A stretch of DNA of 64,000 nt, from the NCBI GenBank assembly GCA_964494505.1, contig CAZBRO010000020.1:36295-100294 (forward strand). The letters are read 5' to 3'. How positions within the stretch are numbered: the stretch's first letter is position 1; the number at the start of each line of letters is the position of its first letter. Under the pieces are notes generated by a model. The model worked only from the letters and a program-made list of their open reading frames with translations, was not told where the DNA came from and ran no database searches. This DNA comes from CAIYRG01 sp964494505 (GTDB lineage: Bacteria; Pseudomonadota; Alphaproteobacteria; Micropepsales; Micropepsaceae). Made by a program: the position numbers and the translations under genes. Shown in pieces: positions 56,384-64,000 of the stretch.

Positions 56384-58879
56384 CTAAGATACCGCCACAG
56401 GGACGAGCCACTTGATCATGGCAACCTTGATGGCGTCGTTGACGGCGAGGCACGATACCGCCGCATAGCCCAGCATCGTGAGAATTTGCCACCATGGCAG
56501 GGGGATGAGGTCCGGCAGACCCACAAATGTCAGAACGGTGCCTGCGAGGGCATCCAGCGTAAGAGCCGCAATGAGGGCTTTGCCCGGCATGGTCGCCCAG
56601 AACCATCGCCGTTCTCGCGCGGAAATAATGGAGAACACGCCGAAATAGAGCAACGTCAGGAAGCTGAAGGTATAAAGGGCATCGGCGCTCGTCGCCAGTC
56701 CGAAGCGCAACCAGGCGAAGTACAGGAATAGAAGAGCCTCTGCCAGCATCGCGACGCCCAGCGCGACCGACACCGCAATGAAACCTCCGATATTCCAGGT
56801 CTCCGGGTTCTTCGATGCCCGGACGGCATCTGTGGAGAGCGCGATCTTGGCGAAATCCGTCATGAAGACGAGCAACAGCATTGCGAAAGCGGAAACGACG
56901 AACCTGCCGGTGAAAACAAAGGCCGTCGCCACGAAGGCCGCCTTCAGGATCGTGCGGCTGATCTTGTTGATGATCCACGTCAGAATGCGCTGGTAAGTGG
57001 TTCGGCCCTGTTCGACCAAGGCGATGATGTTCGCGAGTCCCGGTTCCGTCAGCACGACGCTCGCGGCTCCCTTGGCAACGTCGGTCGCGGTGCTGACGGC
57101 GATGCCCACTTCGGCCTCGCGCAACGCCGGGGCATCGTTGACGCCATCGCCCGTCATGCCGGTCACGTGGCCTGCGGCCTGCAGATGCTTCACCACGATA
57201 TACTTATCTTCCGGGTAGACTTCTGCGAAACCGTCGGCCCCCGCCAGCAGATCGTCTGTTTCGTTGCCGGGCTTGGTGCCTGCGGCCTTCAAATCGGCCA
57301 CGCGCCGGATGTTCGGCAATCCAACTTCGCGCGCAATTTCGCTGGCCACCGCCAGCCCATCGCCCGTGAGCATCTTCACTCCGACGCCATGATCGCGAAG
57401 TGCGGCAATAAGTTGCTTCGCGTCTGGCCGAATCGGATCTTCCAGCGTCACCAATCCGACCAGGGCAGGAACGCCCGTCTCTGACCCGCGCGCCACCGCC
57501 AAGGTCCGATATCCCTTCCGTGCCGATTCTCGCCCCTGAGCGTCTAAAGAGTCGATCTCCGCAGGCTTCAATCCGCACGCCTCAGCGATGGTTCGCACAG
57601 CCCCCTTCATCGCGCGAAACCGCTGGCCGTTCTGTTCGAACACCGCTTCGGTCCGCCGATTCTTCGCGTCGAACGGCGCGAACGAGATCGGCGAGACGGC
57701 AGCCGATCCATCAAAAACGTGCCGGTCTTTCGCGGCCGCGAGAAATGCCAAGTCGATCGGATCCTGGTTGGCCGCTTGCGATGCAAGGGCCCCGGCAAAA
57801 AGCACATCGGATTCCGTCGCGCGCTCCAGCGGAATGACGCCGGTCACGGCAAGCTGGTTCATCGTGATCGTGCCCGTTTTGTCCACGCAGAGCACGTCCA
57901 TCGTCGCGGCGTCCTCAGTGGCGCTGAGGCGCGTGACCAGAACGCCGCGTTTGGCCAGTTCCTTCGATCCCACGGCCATGCTGACCGTGAACATCACCGG
58001 TAGCGCAACCGGCACTGCACTCATTAACAAGACGAGCATCAGGGGGGCCATCTCGACAAGTGGCGCATGCCTGATGACCGACATCGCCACCACCACAGCC
58101 AAAAGCACCGCGACGATTACGAACAGCCAGCGGACCACCTTGGCCACCACCACTTCAATGTGCAGTTTCGGTCGCGCCTGCTGCACAAGTTCGGTGGTTC
58201 GGCCAAAATAAGTCTTCGCTCCCGTTAGCATGACCACACCGTTGCCCTCGCCCCGGCGAACGATCGCCCCCGATGAGAGAACATCGCCGGGCGCCTTTTC
58301 CACATCGCTCGACTCGCCGGTAAGGGCCGACTGGTCGACATCCAATGCGCCGGTGAGGAGTTTCACGTCGGCGGGGATGATATCGCCGAGGCGCAGGCGC
58401 ACGATGTCTCCCGGCACAAGCTCACGGGCGGGAATGCCCTGCCAATTCGAATCGCGACGCACGCGCGCAGTGACCTGCAAGCGCCGCCGCAAGGTCTGAA
58501 CGACGCCGGCGGCGCGGCGTTCTTGTGAGAAACTCAAGCCGGCATTGATGACCAAAAGCGCGCTCACCACCGCGAGGTCAGAATATTTCTCCAGGATTAC
58601 CGACAGGATCATGATCAGTTCGAGCATCCACGCCGACAGGCCCCAGAATTTCGCCAGAAATGCGAGGACCGGGTGCCCCTTTTGCTCGGTCACTTCATTG
58701 TAGCCGTGCTCCTGCCGGCGCGTGCCCGCTTCCGCTTGCGTGAGCCCCGCCACGGGGTCCACGTGCAACGCCGCCAGTGTGTCGGGAATGGAAGCAGATG
58801 CGATATCAGGCGCTTTGACGGCCTTTGTGGTCATTGCGCGGGGGATCGTGCCTTCGGAATCGCCTTGTACCGCAGACAT
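56384..58879 (-). CDS. Plasma-membrane-type (P3A) proton-translocating P-type ATPase
   Basis: 831 residues from the ATG at 58879; an alternative ATG is at 58834. Marks in order: cation ATPase N-terminal domain, actuator motif DQSALTGESSDVEK, TM4 with PVALPVMFTVSMAVG, phosphorylation site CVDKTGTITMNQL with Asp333, KGAVRTIAEACG nucleotide binding, and the hinge MTGDGVNDAPALREAEVGIA. The TM4 pattern and length match the P3A proton pumps of plants, fungi and archaea rather than Ca, Na/K or heavy-metal pumps. It would export protons with ATP and support acid tolerance or a membrane potential. It stands alone. Confidence 0.9.
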   Translation of the reverse strand: MSAVQGDSEGTIPRAMTTKAVKAPDIASASIPDTLAALHVDPVAGLTQAEAGTRRQEHGYNEVTEQKGHPVLAFLAKFWGLSAWMLELIMILSVILEKYSDLAVVSALLVINAGLSFSQERRAAGVVQTLRRRLQVTARVRRDSNWQGIPARELVPGDIVRLRLGDIIPADVKLLTGALDVDQSALTGESSDVEKAPGDVLSSGAIVRRGEGNGVVMLTGAKTYFGRTTELVQQARPKLHIEVVVAKVVRWLFVIVAVLLAVVVAMSVIRHAPLVEMAPLMLVLLMSAVPVALPVMFTVSMAVGSKELAKRGVLVTRLSATEDAATMDVLCVDKTGTITMNQLAVTGVIPLERATESDVLFAGALASQAANQDPIDLAFLAAAKDRHVFDGSAAVSPISFAPFDAKNRRTEAVFEQNGQRFRAMKGAVRTIAEACGLKPAEIDSLDAQGRESARKGYRTLAVARGSETGVPALVGLVTLEDPIRPDAKQLIAALRDHGVGVKMLTGDGLAVASEIAREVGLPNIRRVADLKAAGTKPGNETDDLLAGADGFAEVYPEDKYIVVKHLQAAGHVTGMTGDGVNDAPALREAEVGIAVSTATDVAKGAASVVLTEPGLANIIALVEQGRTTYQRILTWIINKISRTILKAAFVATAFVFTGRFVVSAFAMLLLVFMTDFAKIALSTDAVRASKNPETWNIGGFIAVSVALGVAMLAEALLFLYFAWLRFGLATSADALYTFSFLTLLYFGVFSIISARERRWFWATMPGKALIAALTLDALAGTVLTFVGLPDLIPLPWWQILTMLGYAAVSCLAVNDAIKVAMIKWLVPVAVS

Positions 58880-59093
58880 TGTGACGATCCTTCGCAGTGT
58901 TCGCCGGATCTGTGCAGGGTACGGCTTCCCGTCGATCAAGAGAACGCGCGATTGGCTGCTTGGTACAGTCGAGGGCGAAAATCACCCGCAATCGCGGCCT
59001 TGTACTGAGTATGGCGGCAACACCAGGACGGGCGCCCTGGAAACGCGACCGCCACGACATCACCCCGCTACGGCCTGATCCCGCACGCCGCGG

Positions 59094-60125
59094 CTAATTT
59101 CTCTTTTCGCCTCGGCTGACACGGCCCAATGCCGCGGCGGTTCGCTTCACGATGTCGGGAGGTGTCCGATAAACCGAAGCGATGATGTTCGCGAGCTCCT
59201 CACCCGAAATGGCATCCACGTTCAGGTCCTGCCGTCTTGCGTCTTTGAGAAACTCGGGATCCTTCAAGGTGTCCTCGAACGCTTTGCGCAGCATCGCGAC
59301 GCGCGCCGCCGGCACGCCTGGAGGAGCCACGAATGGCCGTCCCAGCGACACACGGGCAAAGAATAGTTGCAGCGCTTGGCGATCCGGTTCCGAGCGAGCA
59401 AGATCGGTACCGACAGGGACGTTCTTGAGCCGGCGATCCGGCGTCAACCCCGCCTGAAACAGTATGTTGATCTTGCCCTCCCGAGCGAGGGTTTCGCGCA
59501 TCAGGGAATCGTAGGCAACGCAGATGCCTTCGACTTCCTTGCGCTCCATTGCAAGCGAGATTTCCTTGGTCCCCTGATAGCCTTTGACGGTCTTGAACTT
59601 CATTCCGAGAAGTTCGGAGAGGAATTCAGGGTAGGTCGCGGTGTCGGCACCAGAGCCGGTGGCGCCTACCAGCAATTCCTTCGTGAAGAGATCGTGCAGC
59701 GTCTGAACACGAGCGTCCTTGCGGGCTACGCAGACAGTGGTGTCCTTATCGGGGCTGCCGATCCAGTTCATCTGGGCAGGATCGAATTGAGTGCCCTCGC
59801 CCCCGAGCAACGGTTCGAGCGGAATTCCACGATTGACGAGACCGATTGTGGTGCCGTCTCTTGGCGAGACGTTGTAAAGCTGATTCATCAGCTTAAGGCC
59901 GCCAGCGCCGGGAGAATTCTGCGGCACGACCCTTGGGTGGCCGGGCAAGTGATTACCCAAGTGCGCGGCGATGGTGCGGGCCCACACGTCATTGGCCCCG
60001 CCCGGTCCGAAACCGATCAGGATATAGACCGTCTTTCCCGCGAAGAATTCGGCCGGAAGGCGCGCGGCGCTGAGCGCAGGTGCCGCAACCCACAGGATTG
60101 TGAGCGCTAAGACAAAGGCGCGCAT
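59094..60125 (-). CDS. TctC/Bug-family periplasmic solute-binding protein (copy 2)
   Basis: 343 residues, signal peptide ending APALSAA. Family features: FFAGKTVYILIGFGPGGAND, LPGHPRVVPQNSPGAGGL, LYNVSPRDGTTIGLVNRG, LLVGATGSGADTATYPEF and FVAPPGVPAARVAMLRKAFE. No TctA/TctB partner is in the window. It follows the ornithine-cyclodeaminase-like gene by 28 bases, so one operon is likely, and the ligand might be an amino or keto acid handled by that enzyme. Related to the protein at 22733-23740 but too divergent for a recent duplicate. Confidence 0.88.
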   Translation of the reverse strand: MRAFVLALTILWVAAPALSAARLPAEFFAGKTVYILIGFGPGGANDVWARTIAAHLGNHLPGHPRVVPQNSPGAGGLKLMNQLYNVSPRDGTTIGLVNRGIPLEPLLGGEGTQFDPAQMNWIGSPDKDTTVCVARKDARVQTLHDLFTKELLVGATGSGADTATYPEFLSELLGMKFKTVKGYQGTKEISLAMERKEVEGICVAYDSLMRETLAREGKINILFQAGLTPDRRLKNVPVGTDLARSEPDRQALQLFFARVSLGRPFVAPPGVPAARVAMLRKAFEDTLKDPEFLKDARRQDLNVDAISGEELANIIASVYRTPPDIVKRTAAALGRVSRGEKRN

Positions 60126-60153
60126 GCCTTCTCCCGTCCAAACGGGCCGGATT

Positions 60154-61290
60154 TCAGTCCCGAATGTCCTGCAGGAACCACTCGGTCGGAATCGTCCGTC
60201 CCATATTGCGCTTCTTCGCGAGTTCGTAAACCCAGCCGCCTACCGCGGAAAACTGCAGCCCTTGGTTGCCGACATTCCTGTAGAAGGTGATCTGGTCGCG
60301 TGACGTGCGCCCCGGACATTTGCCCGTCACCAGATCGGCAAATTCCGGCTTGTCGCCGCCGCGCCCCCGATCGGTGAATTCCGGACTATCGCCGCCGAAG
60401 CCGGGCTCCGGGTTCTTTTCGGGAATCCGCTTCATCTCCTCCGGTGAGCCGCCGATATAGGCCGCCGGGGACAGACCGCGCTCGGCCTGAAACCGCTCGG
60501 TCTGACGCATCTGGAGGCCCGCAGCGCCCTGACGTACGACGACGTCGAATTTCCCGGCAACCGCGTCGGGCATTTCTCGCCGTCCGAGATTCGTGACGTG
60601 CATGCCCTTCTCGACCCACTCCGCATCGTATACCGGCTTCATTGAGTCGGTGCAGGAGGACAGGATGTCGACGCCCCGAACAGCCTCGCGCGCGCTGTCC
60701 ACCGCGCGGACTTCGATGCCGAGCTTCTTCGACATCTCAGCGGCATACTCCTCGCGGCGGCTCGCGCTGGGGCTATAGACCTTGCAGAGGCGAATATCGC
60801 GAACGCAGCCGAAAGCCTCAAGGAAGGTGCGCGCCATGCCTCCCGAACCCAGCATACCTACAACATGGGAATCCTCGCGGCTTAGCCATTTGACGCCGAT
60901 CCCGGCGCCGCCGCCCACCCGCATATGCTGCAACACGCCATCGTTGATGAATGCAAGCGGTTCGCCGTTGCGGGTCGAAAGGAGGTAGATGATGCCGCAA
61001 TAGGTCCCGGGCTGCATGCAGTATTTTTCTTCGGTCCAGTTGCCGTTGGCGTCTCTTGGCCATTCGATGACGTCCGACTTCATGCGGATGGCCATATAGC
61101 CATCATTGGCCCCCTCCATGGTGCTCCACCGATAGTAGCCGTCGGGAGCATCACAGGGCATGTAGACATCGATGCGCGGGCGATGAATCGCGCCCCCAAA
61201 GGGCAGCTTCTTGAACGCCTCTTCCTGGACGCGGATGCAGTCGGCCATGCTCAGAAGTTCAGTGACATCGCTGTTGCTTATGATGAGCAT
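60154..61290 (-). CDS. Ornithine cyclodeaminase / mu-crystallin family protein
   Basis: 378 residues, ATG at 61290. N-terminal domain: MLIISNSDVTELLSMADCIR, PRIDVYMPC, YMAIRMKSDVIEW. Rossmann segment: VVGMLGSGGMARTFLEAFGC, then CKVYSPSASRREEYAAEMSK. Late: VDILSSCTDSMKPVYDAEWV, GMHVTNLGRREMPDA. The family includes ornithine cyclodeaminases, ketimine reductases and alanine dehydrogenases, so only an NAD(P)-linked imino/amino acid reaction can be stated. The segment 275-330 (rich in Gly/Pro, FGGDSPEFTDRGRGGDKPEF) is a longer insertion than in usual 330-residue members. Confidence 0.87.
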   Translation of the reverse strand: MLIISNSDVTELLSMADCIRVQEEAFKKLPFGGAIHRPRIDVYMPCDAPDGYYRWSTMEGANDGYMAIRMKSDVIEWPRDANGNWTEEKYCMQPGTYCGIIYLLSTRNGEPLAFINDGVLQHMRVGGGAGIGVKWLSREDSHVVGMLGSGGMARTFLEAFGCVRDIRLCKVYSPSASRREEYAAEMSKKLGIEVRAVDSAREAVRGVDILSSCTDSMKPVYDAEWVEKGMHVTNLGRREMPDAVAGKFDVVVRQGAAGLQMRQTERFQAERGLSPAAYIGGSPEEMKRIPEKNPEPGFGGDSPEFTDRGRGGDKPEFADLVTGKCPGRTSRDQITFYRNVGNQGLQFSAVGGWVYELAKKRNMGRTIPTEWFLQDIRD

Positions 61291-61652
61291 GCGTGGTGCT
61301 TCCTTTCAGCGGTCGCTTCCTGAAAAATGCCGATACGCGAAGGCGCGCCTTCCGATCCAGTTCGAGACGGCGCCCATGACGGGCCGCGCGCAAAATGACA
61401 TCACATGCAAGCCCTTAGGAAGCCCGCATCCTGACCTAAAGTCCACATAGGCTAGCGTAAATTACCCTTCCGGTTGCCGTCAAACTGCCTGGGCCGCCCC
61501 CCTTCGTGCAGTCTGGAAAACGCGCGTCTCTGGGTTACAATGGGCTGCGGAAATTGCGTGAGATCACAGCCCACTCGCCCCGCGCGTCCAGACGAAGGAT
61601 CGTCCTGGGGGGAGAGGTTTAAGTTTGGCCCCTTCTTGATTTGGGAGTACCG
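61291..61652. other. 362-bp divergent intergenic region
   Basis: It lies between the ornithine-cyclodeaminase-like gene (minus) and the PDFSGxW gene (plus). I see no gene, repeat or clear promoter in it. It must carry both promoters. Confidence 0.5.
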
Positions 61653-62585
61653 ATGCTTCACGTCGCTGCAAATGCAAGAACGAAATATCTGACGGGTGGA
61701 ATCGTGACGGCGGCGATCCTCTGTTCCACTACGGCGGGCGCCCAGAGCGCGCCGGCGCTTCCCGATTTCTCCGGCCCATGGGCTCGCAGTTCCATGGATC
61801 CGGAGTTGCTTCCCTCCGGACCGATACCGCTGGTGAATTTGCGGCGGCAACCGGATGACCCTCATCCGAACGGGGGTGGAGACCCGCTTCCTTTGGTTGG
61901 GGATTACAAAAACCCGATTCTAAAGCCGCTTGCCGCAGAAGCCGTTAAGAAGGCCGGCGAACTCTCGGAGAGCGGCAAGATCAATCCCGATCCGTCAAAT
62001 CAATGCGCGCCCTATTCGCCGCCCTATATTTTCACGATTCAACTGGGCGTGCAGATGCTGCAGGGGAAGGATAGAATTGTGATGTTGTATCCGCAGGACG
62101 ATCAAGTCCGTTATGTGCGGATGAACGCCTCGCACCCCAAGAAAGTGGTTCCGTCCGCGATGGGCGATTCCGTGGGCCATTATGAAGGCGACACGCTGGT
62201 TATAGATACAATTGGCGTCAAAATCGGACCGGTCACCATGGCCGACCGTTATGGCACGCCGCAGAGCGAGGCATTGCACCTTATCGAGCGCTATCGTCTG
62301 ATCGACATTCCAACCGCCAAAGAGGCGATGATCCGTCATGAGAGGCGAGCCGGACGCAACGCCGGTGCTCCGGGAACCGGGCCATATGATCCCAATGCCA
62401 GCGAAGCGCTGCAGCTCACCTATACGGTCGAAGACCCGAACATCTTCACCACCCCTTGGTCGGCCCAGATCACCTATCGGCGCACCGTGGTCCCCTGGTC
62501 GGAACAAGTCTGCGCGGAGAACGTCGTCGAATATTGGCCGGGTATGAATGTCGGGGTTCCTAAGGCAATCAAGCCGGATTTCTGA
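61653..62585 (+). CDS. Secreted PDFSGxW-family protein (copy 2)
   Basis: 310 residues from the ATG at 61653 with GGGAG 6 bases upstream, signal peptide near LTGGIVTAAILCSTTAGAQS. It shares with the protein at 10306-11301: PDFSGPWARS, VGDYKNPILKPLAAEAVKKA, NPDPSNQCAPYSPPYIF, the signature GHYEGDTLVIDTIG, HLIERYRL, a late FTTPWSAQITY and a C-terminal KAIKPDF. The family has no known function. The two copies lie 50 kb apart and are clearly divergent. Confidence 0.88.
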   Translation: MLHVAANARTKYLTGGIVTAAILCSTTAGAQSAPALPDFSGPWARSSMDPELLPSGPIPLVNLRRQPDDPHPNGGGDPLPLVGDYKNPILKPLAAEAVKKAGELSESGKINPDPSNQCAPYSPPYIFTIQLGVQMLQGKDRIVMLYPQDDQVRYVRMNASHPKKVVPSAMGDSVGHYEGDTLVIDTIGVKIGPVTMADRYGTPQSEALHLIERYRLIDIPTAKEAMIRHERRAGRNAGAPGTGPYDPNASEALQLTYTVEDPNIFTTPWSAQITYRRTVVPWSEQVCAENVVEYWPGMNVGVPKAIKPDF

Positions 62586-62865
62586 ACACAAAGATAAAGG
62601 CCCTGCGCCACTCGATGGCGCCGAGACCACCGATCGCGGCGATGATGGACTGACCCATTCAGAGGGACGGCGCCAAACGCCTGCGATGCGGCCGTTTGCT
62701 CCTCTGTGCGCTCTGGGCCGATGGTTGAGGCAATCGGGCACGCTGACGGGAAAGCTCGCCAACGGAACTTGATTCGTGCCGCTGCCCGAATCTCATAAAT
62801 AAACCAATCTGTGTTCTGAATGGACTTCCAAACCTCCGGATGCGTTCCATGCCTCCAGCGTTGCG

Positions 62866-63858
62866 ATGCCCATATTGACTAAATCTTCATACGTTCCGGA
62901 GCGACGTTTACGCGTCTGGTTGGCCGCGTGCGGCACCGCGTTGCTTGGACTTACATGCCGGTCAGCGGTTGCCATGGACGCGATCGATCTGACGCTGCCG
63001 CCAGTGAGCGCCGTTGGCAGTCAGCAATTGTCGCCAGCAGAGACGGCCTCAACGGCTACAACAGCCGCCTCCTTTCTTCCTGAAGAGTCGGAAGCAGTCG
63101 AGCGCGCCCGCGCGACCCAACCCAATTGGAGCAGTCCGCTGATCACCACGACCGGTTTGCTCGAGAATCGCCTGCGCTTCGACGTTATCCAGCAGCACGC
63201 GGGCAACGGTACGAGCACAACCGTGCTCGACGGCGGAAGAGGGTTGGATTTGATCGTCGGGGATAACAGCGAAATTCAGATCGCGGCTCCGCCCTTTGCT
63301 GACCGCACAAGCCGGTCAAGGAGTGGTGATGTGTCCGGTTTCGGCGATTGGCCGTTCTTGCGTCTGGAGCAGCGCTTCGCGAGCAGTCCTGAGAGCGCGG
63401 GGAATTACGTTCTCACGGGCTGGCTGCAAATCCAGGCTCCTACGGGAATCAAAGCGCTCACCAGTAACGCGTGGAGTTTCACTCCGACGTTTGCGTTCGG
63501 CAAAGGCTGGGGCAATTTCGACGTCCAGGGTACAATTGCCACTGTGCTCCCGGTCTCTCGCGGGGATACGCTTGGCCATCCGGTACAGACGAACCTTGCT
63601 TTGCAGTACCATACCCAGCTCTTTTGGCCGGAGCTTGAGGCAAGCTGGACCTATTATCCCGACGGAGCTCGCGGCGGACTGAACCAGATTTTCTTAACCG
63701 CGGGGCTCGTGATTGGCCGTTTTGTGCTGGCTGACGATCTACGCTTCACCTTCGGGGCGGGATACGAGGTTGCCATCGCACCGAGTTATCGCGCCAAACC
63801 ACTGGCACCGGCCTATGAAAACGCGTGGCTGTTCACCTCGCGTCTCAACTTCGATTGA
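62866..63858 (+). CDS. Outer-membrane beta-barrel-type protein of unknown function
   Basis: 330 residues with a signal-like N-terminus (RLRVWLAACGTALLGLTCRS). After a low-complexity segment, the protein consists of alternating hydrophobic/aromatic strands (LLENRLRFDVIQQHAG, GNYVLTGWLQIQAPTG, WSFTPTFAFGKGWGNFDVQG, ALQYHTQLFWPELEASWTYY, DDLRFTFGAGYEVAIAPSYR) and ends in an aromatic residue pattern (LFTSRLNFD). This resembles MetA-pathway/transporter-type barrels. I cannot assign a substrate. It ends 45 bases before the terminator at 63904-63937. Confidence 0.75.
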   Translation: MPILTKSSYVPERRLRVWLAACGTALLGLTCRSAVAMDAIDLTLPPVSAVGSQQLSPAETASTATTAASFLPEESEAVERARATQPNWSSPLITTTGLLENRLRFDVIQQHAGNGTSTTVLDGGRGLDLIVGDNSEIQIAAPPFADRTSRSRSGDVSGFGDWPFLRLEQRFASSPESAGNYVLTGWLQIQAPTGIKALTSNAWSFTPTFAFGKGWGNFDVQGTIATVLPVSRGDTLGHPVQTNLALQYHTQLFWPELEASWTYYPDGARGGLNQIFLTAGLVIGRFVLADDLRFTFGAGYEVAIAPSYRAKPLAPAYENAWLFTSRLNFD

Positions 63859-63903
63859 GTGCTATGAGTGGAGCTACCGAACAATTCGCGAGGGACAAAA
63901 GAA

Positions 63904-63937
63904 AGAAGCGGGATTCCGATCCGGATATCCCGCTTCT
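63904..63937 (-). terminator. Rho-independent terminator for a gene entering from the right
   Basis: AGAAGCGGGAT (63904-63914) pairs perfectly with ATCCCGCTTCT (63927-63937); inner TCCG and CGGA extend the stem. On the minus strand a TTTCTTTTG tract follows the stem (63903-63895), the orientation expected for the minus-strand gene that ends at 63961. It could also stop readthrough from the barrel gene. Confidence 0.75.
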
Positions 63938-63960
63938 CCATATCGTCTGCCGACAGGGTT

Positions 63961-64000
63961 TTAGGGATTGACGCCTTGGATTTGTTTCCAGCTTGCTTCG
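63961..64000 (-). CDS. 3' end of a gene that continues beyond the right edge
   Basis: The minus strand reads EASWKQIQGVNP and a TAA at 63963-63961, placed 24 bases before a strong terminator in the right orientation. Only 12 residues are visible, so no family can be named. Confidence 0.45.
   Translation of the reverse strand, partial: EASWKQIQGVNP

Noticed and set aside
1..64000. CRISPR arrays, tRNA/rRNA genes and insertion sequences
   Set aside because: No regularly spaced direct repeats, no transposase-like frames and no tRNA cloverleaf noticed by reading; a tRNAscan or IS search would be decisive.

Overview
The window is GC-rich, densely coded bacterial chromosome. The best taxonomic guess is a soil or freshwater Alphaproteobacterium. 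This rests on FixJ-type regulation, a FecI/FecR/TonB receptor set, short rhizobial-type proteins, a PaoABC-like oxidase and Tat-exported enzymes. DUF1552/DUF1592 pairs and a cupin very close to an acidobacterial hydroxynitrile lyase are also present, so this is an inference and not a certainty. I saw no tRNA, rRNA, insertion sequence or CRISPR array.

Layout. 1-4105 (minus): four accessory envelope/secretion-type genes (regulatory-like beta domain, OmpA + peptidoglycan binding, LysM, and a late-secretion-cluster type protein), cut by the left edge. 4360-23740: mostly exported proteins, including ankyrin repeats, a DUF1592/DUF1552 cytochrome pair with two tiny followers, a PDFSGxW secreted protein, a GH42-like glycosidase, a fused ATP-grasp/M32 carboxypeptidase beside a FucP-type sugar transporter, a cupin lyase, a cytochrome c-PQQ dehydrogenase, an SGNH protein, a lipoprotein and a TctC binding protein. 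23949-27532: a Tat-exported FMN dehydrogenase with an internal CxxCH, a damaged glycosyltransferase, and a FixJ-like regulator plus a soluble histidine kinase.

28073-39884 (plus) is the centrepiece: a tightly packed gas-vesicle operon. It holds gvpA with a large hairpin behind it, a GvpC-like repeat protein, an unknown 244-residue protein, gvpN, a coiled-coil protein, an Hsp20 (gvpH), gvpF, gvpG, gvpO, a GvpJ-like protein, a GvpF/L protein carrying a C-terminal DnaJ-type J domain, another GvpF/L, a GvpM/S-like protein, a fourth GvpF/L, gvpK, a full CDC48/VCP-type double AAA+ ATPase and a conserved unknown protein. A 44-codon ORF that looks cut short ends the operon. Four different protein-remodelling modules (MoxR-type GvpN, Hsp20, J domain, CDC48) sit in one operon. 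This is the strongest candidate for an undescribed arrangement: gas-vesicle assembly or turnover with its own dedicated chaperone set.

39978-48423 is a FecI-like sigma factor and FecR anti-sigma factor, a secreted amidase, a secreted alpha/beta hydrolase and a TonB receptor with an STN signalling domain; together they read as a substrate-sensing, uptake and hydrolysis locus. 48666-64000 holds a CheB-CheR-PAS protein, two small related proteins (one with a zinc-ribbon-like tail), a PaoABC-like molybdenum oxidase, a P3A-type proton ATPase, a second orphan TctC protein next to an ornithine-cyclodeaminase-family enzyme, a second PDFSGxW protein, an outer-membrane barrel-like protein, and a terminator for a gene entering from the right edge.
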